From Muricea muricata (lineage: Eukaryota; Cnidaria; Anthozoa; Malacalcyonacea; Plexauridae): a DNA stretch of 64,000 nucleotides. A model generated the notes under the pieces. It was not told the DNA's origin and made no database searches. It was given only the letters and a program-made list of their open reading frames with translations. Of the stretch, positions 47,657 through 59,144 are shown one piece after another. Every line of letters starts with the position of its first letter. Position 1 is the stretch's first letter. Made by a program: the position numbers and the translations under genes. The stretch lies in the NCBI GenBank assembly GCA_963855995.1, contig OY979724.1, positions 1,372,858 through 1,436,857 on the forward strand, in the 5' to 3' direction.

Positions 47657-49211
47657 TCACCATAGACATGATGTTCTTCCGTTGTCAGACTTGCGATATG
47701 ATTGGTTACTCGACGACGACGGTGACGCAGGAGGGGAGGGAGCGGAGTCACTTGACCGCCTCGTGGTAGAGCCAACGTTGTACGTTGGAGATCGAGGAGG
47801 TCTCCCTTGTGAAGGATTCCGAACTAAAATACCCTGAAAGTAAGCATAAGTTTAGGCAAGTTTAGTTTGGCAAAACTACTGGATGATTTTTTTTGTTTGA
47901 CTTCTACTCAAGTTTTTACTTCATTACGTTAAACATTTGAACAGCTACAAATACAATACTTACTCTTTTCAATTGTTCGTGTCTAAAATCTCTCAGACTT
48001 AAATATCCCTCTCTTTTGCTGCACATTGATGGCGGCAAGGCTATGGATGACATGGGATCCGGAGGGTCTTCTTTGTATGACAATGAACTAGTTTCCGGAT
48101 AAGATTTACTCCTATCTATACTCGGATGTCTCTTGATATCCCTCCGTCTCTCCTCTTGTTCATCCTGTAGTCGCTTGCATTCTTTTTTGTAGACGTCTAA
48201 CTAAAGGAAACGAACACTGATGTCAATATAACACCTCGCCAACGCATCCGAAAATGTGAACGTGTCGTTAATTGAAATCAAATATTAATGTAGTTGTTAA
48301 GCCTTGCAGACTTGATCGTTACATGTATTTTTGGAAGAACTCAATTATTTTAACGGCAACAAACCTCTTGTGTGAGAGTCTGAATATGTTTTTGATAATG
48401 TGACAATGTTTCTTGCAAGCATTTTTTCTCCGACTGAATTTTCTCTTTATCTTCGTGTTCAAGTTTGAAATCCTCTTTGTACGCGGCGAGCTAAGGGAAG
48501 AGTTGATGAGAGTTGACAAGCGAGTGTTTGTTGTTCCCTCGACTCTCAGGTCAAACGAGAACATTAGTTGCATGAGAGTTGATGAGAGTAGAGATTCGAG
48601 AGTTTTCTCAACTCTCGTTTCTTGGTCAAACGAGAACAAGAGTTGCATGTTAATGGGAGTTGAAAAGCGTGCGTTTGTATGAGTTAGTTGGAAATGATGG
48701 CGTAAAACCCTACTCAAACAGAACTTGACCGACCTTTATCAGGACAAAACGAGGAAGTCAATAGTAAAACAACAATGACTTCCTATTTCCTTGTTCGTGC
48801 GGAGTGTTTGACATTGCCATTATTCATTGTTACAAAACATGTTACAAAACATGTTACAAATAATCAAAGTCGGTATAGGGGTCGAGACTGTCTAGAGGGA
48901 GGGGATGGGGGTATTCACATCTGCTGGAAATTTTGCTCATGGAAAACGAAGAGTTTGTATAATACCTGCTCTTTTATCAACTCGTCCACATTTCCTTGCC
49001 TCGCTTGATCCGAGCGCCCGTTGCAACAGTCTGTGTTCATATGCGACGAGCCCTCATTCACAGCATGCGCCAGCCTCGTCAATTCCTCTCTCAGCCTCGA
49101 CACTTCAACTTTAAGCGAGTGGTTTTCTTCTTCATATTCTGATTTTTCCCTTACGTACTTCGTCTTGAGCAAATCATATTCTTGCTTCCAACGACGGTTC
49201 ACTTCCATCAA
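47657..49211 (-). CDS. UBAN-domain coiled-coil adaptor, 5' partial (TNIP/optineurin-like)
   Basis: Four exons in one frame, all phase 0: A 49211-48966 (82 codons), B 48490-48365 (42), C 48200-47964 (79), D 47833-47657 (58 plus TGA). Exon A is a charged coiled coil (LMEVNRRWKQEYDLLK, then EVSRLREELTRL). The A-B junction gives VDELIKEQ-LAAYKEDFKLEH, then EDKEKIQSEKKCLQETL, which is the UBAN ubiquitin-binding signature of ABIN/TNIP, NEMO and optineurin (Y-x-x-DF-x-x-ER-x-x-REK). The ER and REK arginines are His and Lys here. Exons C and D are basic, then Ser/Pro-rich, and end GRTSCLW with no zinc finger, which is closer to TNIP than NEMO. Known relatives bind linear ubiquitin in NF-kB control; that role is inference. 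An acceptor (GTTCCAG) before LMEV implies missing 5' exons. Confidence 0.75.
48495..48680. repeat. GAGAGTTGA minisatellite in intron of the UBAN gene
   Basis: Two units of the array family described at 53130-53550 (GTCAAACGAGAACAAGAGTT, GAGAGTTGATGAGAGT). They lie in the intron between exons A and B. Confidence 0.75.
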
Positions 49212-52200
49212 CTGGAACATCGAAGACACGTTGAAGTCAAAACAAAAAAACTAAAAAACTTCTTTATACACATTGAGATCAACAACTGGAAAAATAATCA
49301 AAATTGGATAGAATTGATGTCTGTTGATCAGCTCTAATCAAATCACACGCTGTGCGCGCTGTTTTTGTCGACAGTTTTATCCTTTTGATTGACGGAGGCA
49401 CAAGAACAGACCTCTTCAGCTTGCATTTAAATTAACCCATTTGAGATCACATGATTGTTGAATGGCCAATAAAAGTTAGCCATTTCGGATCACATGATCT
49501 GATATGCGTAGTTTTTTAGGCAAGCCGAGGAGATCTATTGAGCAAACTCTCGATAGAAAGGACCCTTGTTTTTGAGAATCAGGGATATTCGCTTGCCCCT
49601 TCACGCCTCCGGATTTTTCTTCCATATGGACTTAAATATCTTTGAGTCTGTAGCTTCGATCGGTTGGAAACAGAACACTCAAAGTTTTCAAAACTTTCAA
49701 TCTTATGCATTCATCACGAGGGCGGGTCAAAGGACACCAGAGTTGCCAGTCACGAATTGACATTGAAAAATAAACAACGAATGCTATGACTATGTTTTCA
49801 CTTCAGTAAAATACATGCTCGTGTTAGGAAAACAACAAGTACAGCGGTAACCAAGTTTAGCTCGACTGCAAACTCCTATAACGACACGGCCTTCACGAGT
49901 CGCTGTTAACTCTCGTTATCGAGTTAAAACCACACGACAGTTGAAACAACAAGAACGACAATGAAGAAAATGACGAACGCTTGTGCTAGAAGCGGCAGAT
50001 CTACACAATGGCGACACGGGAGAGAGGTCACTTGTCAGGTGCGAAAACGCTGCGGACCGGAAATAGAAGCCACGATGAACCGAGGATGGTAATAATTCCG
50101 TGTTCTCAGTACGGCGAATATAAATCTTAATCCAAGCCCAAACCCTAACCAACGTTTTATTTGTCATGTTTTAACTTTGATGGAGTGAAGATTTAAATAT
50201 TTGATTAGATTTAAGGCAGAAAGAACACGGAATTATTACGCTGAGGATAAATAGACAGCCAACAAGGAAATCTTTTAAACCAAACTAACGAACTCAGTCG
50301 TTTAGAACTACTTGTTTGCCGTGTTTTCGGCACTAGAAACGAGTAAAAAACTGTGTTTGAAAAGACGATATCTCGAGCTAACTTCGTCATAAAAGATGTC
50401 AATGCGTGCGGCCTGGGCACCACGCATGTATGTAGTGCAGTTTATAGCACACGAAAGGTGTAAGTTCCTTCACTAACTTAAACCAGTAAAGTGAGTTGAC
50501 GTTTCAAGCGAAAAGCCTTCGTCGATAATTAATAGTTCAAGGGCTATTGCATGAAAAGTCGATTTTCACTCTGTCGGTTTTAGGTGGTTTAAGGACATGT
50601 GCCTTTCTTGTTTGTAAGAACAATCTGAAGAGCAAAGCGAACCTAATTAGACCATCTTAATGCAGATCACGAGAAACAGGACACAGGTCGTGAAGGTACG
50701 CGATTGGTCAATGATAATTGTGCAGCATTGGATAGCTACACATAACAACGCCATATTAGGAAGAGAATCAGTGAGTAGGAAATCGCGACGAAAACAGAGG
50801 AGATGTCCTTGGGTTAACTTAACATTTAAACTCACCAACGTCCGGACATTAATCGCTTCAGACCTAATCACCCTGCTTCAGAGGATGATTAGGAGCGAAC
50901 TCGGGAAGCCGTCTGTAATTTTGACAGTTTTTCAAGGCGAATTCAGAAGTTATAAATAATTTTTTTACGGAAGAAACACGTCTCTTCGTGCTGTCTGCTC
51001 AATTCCAAAATCGAATTTTATTTTGCCAAAATTAATAAACTGCAATTAACAAACTGGCCAATTTGAAAGTGGGCCGATATTACGTCATCGTTGCCACGAG
51101 TATTTCAAAACATTTCTCATCGCTTACCTTGAGCAGATTTCATGCAATTACACGAAGATCGTTGGAGAGTGTTCGGATATTCAATCACTTTCACAAAAAA
51201 TTACATAGCAACGCAAAGCATACAGGTTTGTACGGAAGATCTGTTGTAATATTTATGAAAGCAAAACCTGTTAGCTCAATATTCAATGATATTGGGTGCT
51301 TGAATTTCCCGCCAGCGTTTGCGAAATCTAGCGAGATCAAGCGAATGAAACGATCTGCGCGAATTTAGAAGTACTGTATGGTTGCTGTTCCCAGCTTTAG
51401 CGTCGTTACACAGCACCTAATAACGGCACGAACATTTAAGATTAACGCATCGCACGAGCTATACGTTAAACTGTACTTAATACAACTATGGGAAAATACA
51501 CCACGAATAATGAAAGGGACAGGCGTCATTTCGAGTCTCTAACTATTGCATATTGACTGCAACTATTTGTTAATTCTAGGTAAATGTCGACCATTGGAAA
51601 CTGTTTGAATTATAACCAACTTGCCTGTAATGGCGTTGTCCTTGCTGGCTGCATAACACATTCGGCTCACCTCGTCCGTTTGAACTTGTAATTATATGCA
51701 TAGAGGCTTTAGAGCTGTTTTTGAATTTACCCTGACAAATGCGACTATGAATCGCGCCTCCTTTGAAGAACACGTGCGTTCATTGCAACAAAATAAGCGA
51801 AAATTAACGCGACGTCTTGAAAGTCCGACCAGCAACATAACAGGAAGTTAAAGTGCTGAAAGAGGCTCTAGTTCAACCTGTAATTGCATATTTCGTGTTG
51901 TCGAATAAATTAAAAATACGAAATATGAACGAGGAAGTATTGGCGAAAAAAATGCATATCAGCGCTTCCTTTTCATGCGAGTTGCCATGTTATTAATGAT
52001 TTATCAGTATGGTGAGAATATTTCGTGCTGGAAAACATTTGCAAGCGAGAAAAAATGTCAATAGTGTCTTCGACATCTCTCGATATCCGAACAAGGAAGT
52101 TGGATCACTGAAGCTTAAAAAATCTTCAATTATTGACAAAAGCCAACACTCATGACAAAAGTACGCGATCAATGTAAACTTATATGGAAATAAACGCGTT

Positions 52201-53129
52201 TATCAATCGTCCTTTGTCAGGCTGTATCCAGCGCGTTATGCATAAAAATTTGAATAGTTTAGATTAAACTAGCTCAGTAAATCTTAAAAATAGTTCAGCA
52301 TTTCCGCAGATTGGGTAAAATCTTCACAGGTGATAACGAAGAATGTCAAAGCTCCAAATTTCATGCAGTTTTCTCAAGTGATGTACGATTTAAACAAAAT
52401 TTATTAATGCTCTATAGCCATGAACAAAGTATGGTGCTACCTTAAGAGGCCCTGTCACACGGTACAAATTTTCTTGCAACTTGCAACGCAATTCTACTCC
52501 TAAGAGGAGTAAATTTGTGACAAATGTTTGGTATGTTACGTTCAAGCATGATGCATCCACAATTTCATGCGTTTGTTCACGCTTCAAACGTAACGTTTCA
52601 TCGAACACTTTTCTCGATGAAATCGTCATGTTTGAGGTTTAATATGTAAACAATTAGGACGCTGAAGAAAACTTTTTGCTACTTTTTCGGCATGTTTATT
52701 GGCTTTATATAGCATGTTTTTCAAAAAAAGTTACGAGCAGAGGAACCTTACAAGTGCAAAATAGAATTAGCAAAACTCGCAGACCATTTTTAGCACATCA
52801 GCCTAGCAAAATACCAACAACTAGCAGAAGTTATCAAGCGAAAACAAACGCGTTAATTTCACCGGGAAAAGCATATCTGGAAACATTTTTTAACGTAACG
52901 ATGGAAGAGTCAGTAGTCACAGACCGCTGAACAACATACATGCTGGCACTTCCGATAACTTGGCTTCAAAGACGGCGGAGAAGTCAACGTTCCAGTTTAA
53001 TATAGGGCTCATTCTAGTCGCATTGCAGCTGATTCGTCAATTCGCTTTTGCATTAATTTTAAACACACGTGCCGGCGATCTCTATACTGGAGCATGTGAA
53101 ACTCTCGCCCCACGTGTTGTGTGATCTCT
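49212..53129. other. Long non-coding stretch upstream of the recognised UBAN exons
   Basis: Should contain introns or promoter of the UBAN gene, but I found no convincing further exon on the minus strand. Frames at 50660-50959 and 51063-51368 (plus strand, about 100 codons) show no family and no splice or UTR context. Another AAGGCCCTGTCACACGG-type MITE end is at 52447-52540. Confidence 0.4.
52447..52540 (+). mobile_element. Single end of an AAGGCCCTGTCACACGG MITE
   Basis: GAGGCCCTGTCACACGGTAC, then TTGCAACTTGCAACGCAATT, then GTGACAAATGTTTGGTATGT matches the left part of the element at 46781-46992. The other terminus is not found, so the copy is truncated. Confidence 0.6.
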
Positions 53130-53560
53130 TATTGTGGTCAAACGAGAACAAGAGTTGCATGAGAGTTGATGAGAGTTGACAAGGAAGAGTTTGTATGAGA
53201 GTTTTCTGAACTCTCATGTCCTGGTCAAACGAGAACAAGAGTTGCTTGGGATTGATACGAACTGACAAGCGAGAGTTTGTATGAGAGTTTTTTCAACTCT
53301 CATGTCCTGGTCAAACGAGAACAAGAGTTGCATGAGAGTTGACAAGCGAGAGTTTGTATGAGAGTTTTCTTAACTCTCGTGTCCTGGTCAAACGAGAACA
53401 AGAGTTGCTTGGGATTGATACGAGTTGACAAGCGAGAGTTTGTATGAGAGTTTTCTCTACTCTCATGTCCTGGTCAAACGAGAACAAGAGTTACATGAGA
53501 GTTAACAAGCGAATGTTTCTATGAGAGTTTTCTTAACGCAATGCCCTGATCAAACGCCGA
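53130..53560. repeat. 76-88-bp minisatellite (GGTCAAACGAGAACAAGAG)
   Basis: GGTCAAACGAGAACAAGAGT begins at 53135, 53223, 53309, 53386 and 53472, spacing 77-88 bp. Each unit continues with GAGAGTTGACAAGCGAGAGT and TTGTATGAGAGTTTTCT. Two units of the same family lie in the UBAN gene intron about 4.6 kb away. Confidence 0.85.
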
Positions 53561-53695
53561 TTAAAAAGGGCAAACAAGAGCTTGTACGCGAGTTTCTGTT
53601 TCGACTTTGCTCAAGTTGTTTTGACCCATACAAACAGCCTGTGAAGCGTCTTATGGTGTCAGCGATGGAAGGCCACAACCAACTGCTATTCTCTC

Positions 53696-53769
53696 TAAAC
53701 TACGAAGTGTGTTTATGTGCGTACTGATCTCGATATGAAACTACACACTGAATTGGGCCGCCTATGATA
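53696..53769. mobile_element. Lone right half of a CATAGGCGGCC MITE
   Basis: CTACGAAGTGTGTTTATGTG through GAATTGGGCCGCCTATG matches the right arm of the element at 46438-46594. No left arm is present. Confidence 0.65.
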
Positions 53770-53963
53770 CAAACAATTCACCATCCGTTTACTGCTGCGA
53801 AAATTGGAAAAAATTGAACGTTTTTTTGAATGATTTAAAATCTACTTCTTCCGGTCCAGATACCTTATCCATTATGTAAGGCATCCGGTATGCTTTCGAC
53901 AGGTCGTGTTTTTTTCGCAATTAGAACTGGCCATAAAACATTAAGCTGAAATTCACTATTTCT

Positions 53964-54101
53964 ATACGAGCATAGGAAGCCCAGGAACGCGGTGTTTTGT
54001 TTTGTTTTTATCGATGTGACGTATGCATAATTATAATTATAAGGGTAACATCGATAAAAACAAAACAAAACACCGCGTTCCTGGGCTGCCTATGATACGA
54101 G
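53964..54101. mobile_element. Palindromic MITE, CATAGGAAGCCC ends, 7-bp TSD
   Basis: The element at 53971-54094 starts CATAGGAAGCCCAGGAACGC and ends with its near-exact inverse, with AAACAAAACAAAACACC in the arm. ATACGAG flanks both sides (53964-53970, 54095-54101). Shared CATAGG ends and 7-bp duplications suggest the same superfamily as 46438-46594. Confidence 0.85.
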
Positions 54102-57100
54102 AGGTCCGGATTAGGCGAAGAGATAGATAGAAGTCTAAAAATTTCGCGGCTCTAATATGTTTTCCTACGATGGAAAAATCCCCCAGTCAAAACTTATAAA
54201 CTCAAAGACAGACTCACACACTAATTAAACAGTATTCAAATGGTTTTGAAGACTTCTTTGATATCATTTTTTCTGTAATTAGCGCCAGGATATCCGTATG
54301 ACCTTGCTATCTTGCCCAATTAGCCGGTCGCCATAGAAACAGCGATTTGGCGAAGATTTCAGAACTGGCCATCCGAAATAATTTTGAGATTAAAACATCA
54401 TATTAAATGACTACACGTCTTGCGTAAGATCTTATAACTGAAGCAACTGCTGTTTTGACAGCAGCTTCAAACTCTCAGTACTTCATGTAAATAGCTATAA
54501 TTGTAACAATATGAAATTGTATTAATTATATTAAACTGTATTAAAATTACATAAATATGGCCCTGGCTGATTTTAATTTGACTGATCTCGTTCTGATGGT
54601 AAAGTATCAAAAGGTATAGCTCGGTAAACATCAGGTAATGTTCCATCACTGCCACCAAATGCTCAAAGCCCACAGGCCTAGGAGTTGTGTTACTACTATG
54701 ATTGCTTAACAAAGCCTTAACAAAGCCTTAACAAAGCCATAACACACACACACACAGAAGCTAAACCATAAAGAAACGAAAACATGAAAGCTTACAGCTG
54801 AGATAGCTTGGACAAGTTATCACTCAAATATGAAAAAGGAAAGGTTGAATTTGGAGCAAACATCACACACACCAATGAGAGAATGACCAACTGACAGAAT
54901 AAACCTCGACATCACAGGACATATATTTGAAAGCTTACCCATCAACATCATAGTCAAATGGCTACCTAAACTAGGATAGAGCCTAACTTGGCAAGATACA
55001 AATATTGATTGACAGCTCATAAGAAGCCACCAGGGAACTTAAAGGGAATCTAGTATTAGAGAGAAAATTAAGAGGATCGGGCATATAGTGAAATTTGATG
55101 GTTTATAACAGCACTTTTAACACTGTTAGTTTGAGATAATCCACAAACAGCCTCAAGGGACTTGAAATTCATTGGCACATGTTATGACCTGGTTGTTCAA
55201 AAGTCAATTAGCTTCTTGTAAGCTTAACAAAAAATGCAAAGGATATTTTCAAGCAGTTACAAGTCTCTAAATGTTCCTTCCTAAGTGTTGCTTAAGATAA
55301 TGGCAAGTTAAACTTAACCTAGTGTTTGCATTGTCTCACCCTTGAGCGGCTCGAACCAGTTGTGCCGAGGAACAGGATAAGATAAAAGAACCAACACATA
55401 CAAATTACATCTAGCTGTCAATTAAGACAGTGTTTCCAGTGATGAGAATTATTTCCCTCAGAGCACAGTAAAACCCAATAAAGTCAAAGTATAATTGAAT
55501 ATTAATCTCGATATGAGAAAGACAGACCTTGCTTGAATGGCCGAACTGTTTTCAACAGCGTTCAATTCTATTAACATGCCCAAGGCATACACATTATATT
55601 TACAACAGCACTGAACAGATCCTACCTCCGTAAAATGGCTGTTTTCTCCACAACATTCATCACAGCTCGAACTGTTACTCCTTTGCGAACCATGCATTCT
55701 AAAAAATCACCAAATCGAACAAGTTGAACTATTTATATCAAAGCCACACAACACACAAGTATTTTCATTGTGCATTTCAAAATTCCCCTTTTCCATTTTC
55801 CAAGTACTCCAGTCAAAATTAATAATAACTGCTTTAAAGATATTACAAAAAAGGAAAAGTGGGATCTCTTCAAGCTTTTATTACTTGAAATTCTACAGTT
55901 TTCGAGTTGTGCTTCAAACAAGAGTAAGGAAAATCTCATTGGTTAATGTAAGCTAGCCAGAATATATTGTAGAAATAATTTTCGGGTGCAATGTGGCACA
56001 TTTACTAAATTACTATTCCGAGAAAACCAAAGGGTTTTCCCTGTCGTTCGAACTAAACAACCAAAAGAATGACTTCTCATTTCGCTATAGTTTTATATGC
56101 CACGACGACGGGCAGAATTGGCACATTTTTACACGATGCCCTGCACAGGAAAGGCAACAGTCCGAGTAATGTGTAATTTTAGATCATTTCAAGCAAGTAG
56201 GCTATATATATACTTACATCGGTTAAAATTTGTCGTTAGCTTCGATATCATAGCAATTGTAGACAGTCTGTAGCCCGTAATTATGCCAAGTTTTCTTCAA
56301 CACAAACAGAAAGACGTTCAATTAGTATGGCAATTTTAATATATACATTATGATATCCAAAAGGAACTTCAAAACTGTTCCTTTCTAGTTCGTTGTCCGC
56401 TTTGGCCGGACTGACGTATTTGTCAATGAGCTCGCCCACACCAAATAACTACCGGGAAAGGTTACTTTGAACACGAACACTTCAAAAGCATTAAAACCTA
56501 TAAAAGCACCTCATTGTAATAATACTCGAAAGCACTTTCTCGATATTCCATCGACAATGAGTCACCATTGCCAATTGTTCAACGTTTGTATTGAAACGAA
56601 AACCAGTAGTTTACCAGTAGCGGAAGACGATGTTCGCGGCGCGAAAACTTCCGGCATCGCTGATCAAAAAATTATTGAAATTACACCGCGAAAATATTTC
56701 AGCGCTAAGGCTAAACCAGAATTTTTTTACAGCATCAGAATTACAACAATTTTATCTCTTATATTTCATGTTTTACATTCGTTTCCAAGTGTCTTGTTTG
56801 CAAGAAAAGTCACTTGAAAAAAATTCGCCGTCAAATCTTGTAGACTTCCGCTACATTAGCAATGTTTATATTTATGGCAAGACTATATATATATGCAAAA
56901 TTTTCGCAATTTGAAAATTCTTAGGATTACTAAATTCAATCAAATTCGCCTCGAGTAAAAAGCGAAAACTCGGAAGAGCTACAGAATTTTAATAAACGAA
57001 ATGTTCTCTTTCACAAAGTGGAGAAGATCCGCTCGTGAAAACAAGTAATAATCTCTTATAGTATGCATAATAACACTGTTACAATTTCAAAAAAAAGGGT

Positions 57101-57330
57101 GATAACTTGAAGACTAAACATGCATAGTCTACAGCTGTAATTTCTCATGAATTTATACCTGCGTTTCAGAAGAGCTTCCACATTTGCCTGCAACAAATTG
57201 TCATGTGTCAGTCTCGTTTGAGATCATGATTGAATTGTGAAATAAAGAAAGGTCAGACGTTAAAAGACATCTTTGAAATTCACGCGATTTTTTTCAGCGG
57301 AAACCAAATGGGCCACGTGAAATATCAAAA
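54102..57330. other. Non-coding stretch with possible weak exons
   Basis: On the minus strand two open pieces have plausible splice borders: about 55692-55530 (acceptor TTTTTTAG, donor AAG/GTCTGT) and about 54702-54590 (acceptor TTGTTAAG). They are phase-compatible, but the peptides resemble no family and no coding bias is evident, so I do not call a gene. A TTAACAAAGCC triplet and a CA run lie at about 54708-54755. The 116-codon plus-strand frame at 56467 is unsupported. Confidence 0.3.
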
Positions 57331-57715
57331 CCCAGGAGGGGGGGAGGGGGGGGGAGGAGGCATGGGCGGCACAAACCTCATCTTCCTGGAGTTGTGTGTA
57401 TCTCCCACTATTATTTTGAAAAATCTTGTAACCTTTCCCAGGATAACATTATGCCCCTCCAATGTATCACCAAAGAATTGTAAGGTACAGAAGGTCATAT
57501 TCAGTGTTTTTTTGCAAGTCCTACTAATAGAATCATCAGGGCTTATTTCAAGAATTGGCTTAAGAGTATCAACCCCCCCCCCCACTAAACTTGTAGGCAA
57601 TAAAGCAGCTTTTGAGCCTGAAATAACACTTTTACAATATTTTGATAATATAGAGAAGGGGGGGGGTCCCATCCCCAGTTATGTCACTGGGGGTAAAAAA
57701 CACTGCTCATTCTAA
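57331..57715. repeat. G- and C-tract repeat remnant
   Basis: Opens with GGAGGGGGGGAGGGGGGGGG and ends near CCCAGTTATGTCACTGGGGG, with C-run and G-run tracts at 57571 and 57659. This resembles a degraded element of the CAGTGGCGTAGC type seen at 117-322. Long apparent frames on both strands come from the low-complexity tracts. Confidence 0.4.
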
Positions 57716-57891
57716 AAGCTGAGTATAGGCAGGTACAGTGTACAATTTCTCCAAATTTTACACTATTACTAGCATGCTTATTGTGAAATTGCTTTTGCAT
57801 CATGCTGAGTGGTTAATGTGTAACTTCAGGTGATTTTCTATTTTTGTTTTTCAAAGTGATTTCCAATGTTGTCTAAGTGTCCCAACTTCTG

Positions 57892-58273
57892 GTACTTCAT
57901 ATGGGCAGACGTTATCTCGGTTCCCGAGAAAACATTTCGACAGGTCAAATAATGTTGTTCTGTTCATATGGAGAAATGTTTTCCCGCTTATCGGGTAAAG
58001 TTTCCCACGGCGATGTAGATTTTGTAAAGTGTAAACAGGAAGTTTTCCCGCTAGGCAGGAAAGTTGTGTTCATATGGGATAAAAATTATCTTGGTCACCG
58101 AGATCTCGCCTGTCATCAAGCGAGATCTCGGTTAACGGGAAAACTTTTTGTCTCATACGAACGCAAGGTAACTTTTCATACTATTTTCGTAAGAAGGCGA
58201 GATCTCGCTTGTAAACTTGTCGAAATGTTTTCTAGGGAACCGAGATAACTTCTGCCCATATGAACAGGCCCTT
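57892..58273. mobile_element. MITE with CATATGGGCAGAmGTTATCTC ends
   Basis: Left CATATGGGCAGACGTTATCT then CGGTTCCCGAGAAAACATTT; right is the inverse (AAATGTTTTCTAGGGAACCG then AGATAACTTCTGCCCATATG). Internal CGAGATCTCG palindromes occur around 58102-58136. This structure explains the 123-codon frame that spans the element. Confidence 0.75.
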
Positions 58274-59144
58274 ACACTTTATAACATATATTGTGTAATT
58301 ACAGAAACCCAAATTATTACATGAAATTAGTTCACAACATACAGACCATAACAGTATGGCACTGAATTCAACACACCTTATTTCACTGAAGAATTCACCA
58401 TGTTTTTTGAACCAATTCCTTTTATCTTGTTGTGAGAAAATTCATGTGATGCACTTTCAAGTTTTACATTTGAAGTACATTTTGCTTCCTCGACAGCGCA
58501 CAAAGTTAGCAGCTGAAATAGCAACAGTTTCAGAACTGTCGATTTGCCACAATTGGCAAAACAGCACAGTCGACAAGGCAGCAACAACCCAAAAGGGCAG
58601 CGTCTCTTTAAAAAACACCCACTGAAAACTATGTTGTTTCTTAAGGGAGAAAAATTATAAACAGCTCAGCAATTGTCTGCTGGAAACTGCAACTGACAGC
58701 ATACAGGCGGAAATACAGCAACTGCTACACTGCACAGGCGCTGCTACACTGCACTGCAACTGAACGGCAACTGCTTAAAAACAGCTCAGCAACAGACATC
58801 AACTGCACATGTTTCAGGAACGTTGCAGAGAATTACAGCTTAAAACACAGCAACTACCACCACACCTTACGTAGTTACTGCCTGTAAAATATCAGAATTC
58901 ACAAATCAGTTTTACATAGAAACACCAATTTACTTCAGACACACTATCAACAAAGCATTCTTTTTAAGCAGTTCTTTCTTCTATTGTACATGAATTTAGG
59001 ACATCTAAAATTGACATACTTGGAATAACCTGTACTAAACTAGACTTGAAGGTCAATAATCGAGGAGAATTCATAGAGGAGAAATTACCTCTGTGTTCTT
59101 AAAATGCTACGCTTTCTAATTGTTATGATGAGTTTGACTTGAAA
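58274..59144. other. 3' flank of the SRSF2-like gene
   Basis: Non-coding. A diffuse CAGCAACTGC/CTACACTGCA stutter lies at about 58680-58800. The 3' untranslated region of the minus-strand splicing-factor gene must lie at the right end, but no clear AATAAA was found. Confidence 0.4.

Noticed and set aside
49916..50167. 83-codon minus-strand frame upstream of the UBAN exons as a first exon
   Set aside because: It lacks a coiled-coil pattern, a convincing donor site and any likeness to the N-termini of UBAN proteins.
54590..55692. Two phase-compatible minus-strand pieces as exons of a further gene
   Set aside because: The splice borders are acceptable, but the peptides are unfamiliar, short and unsupported by any motif; left as a remark only.
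57230..57715. 161-codon plus-strand frame with Gly-rich stretch
   Set aside because: The Gly run is a translated G tract and the frame overlaps another long frame on the opposite strand; the region looks like a degraded repeat.
57877..58248. 123-codon plus-strand frame rich in Arg and Leu
   Set aside because: The frame coincides with a MITE whose terminal inverted repeats account for its sequence, including the repeated RRDLACxxxxxS-like segments.
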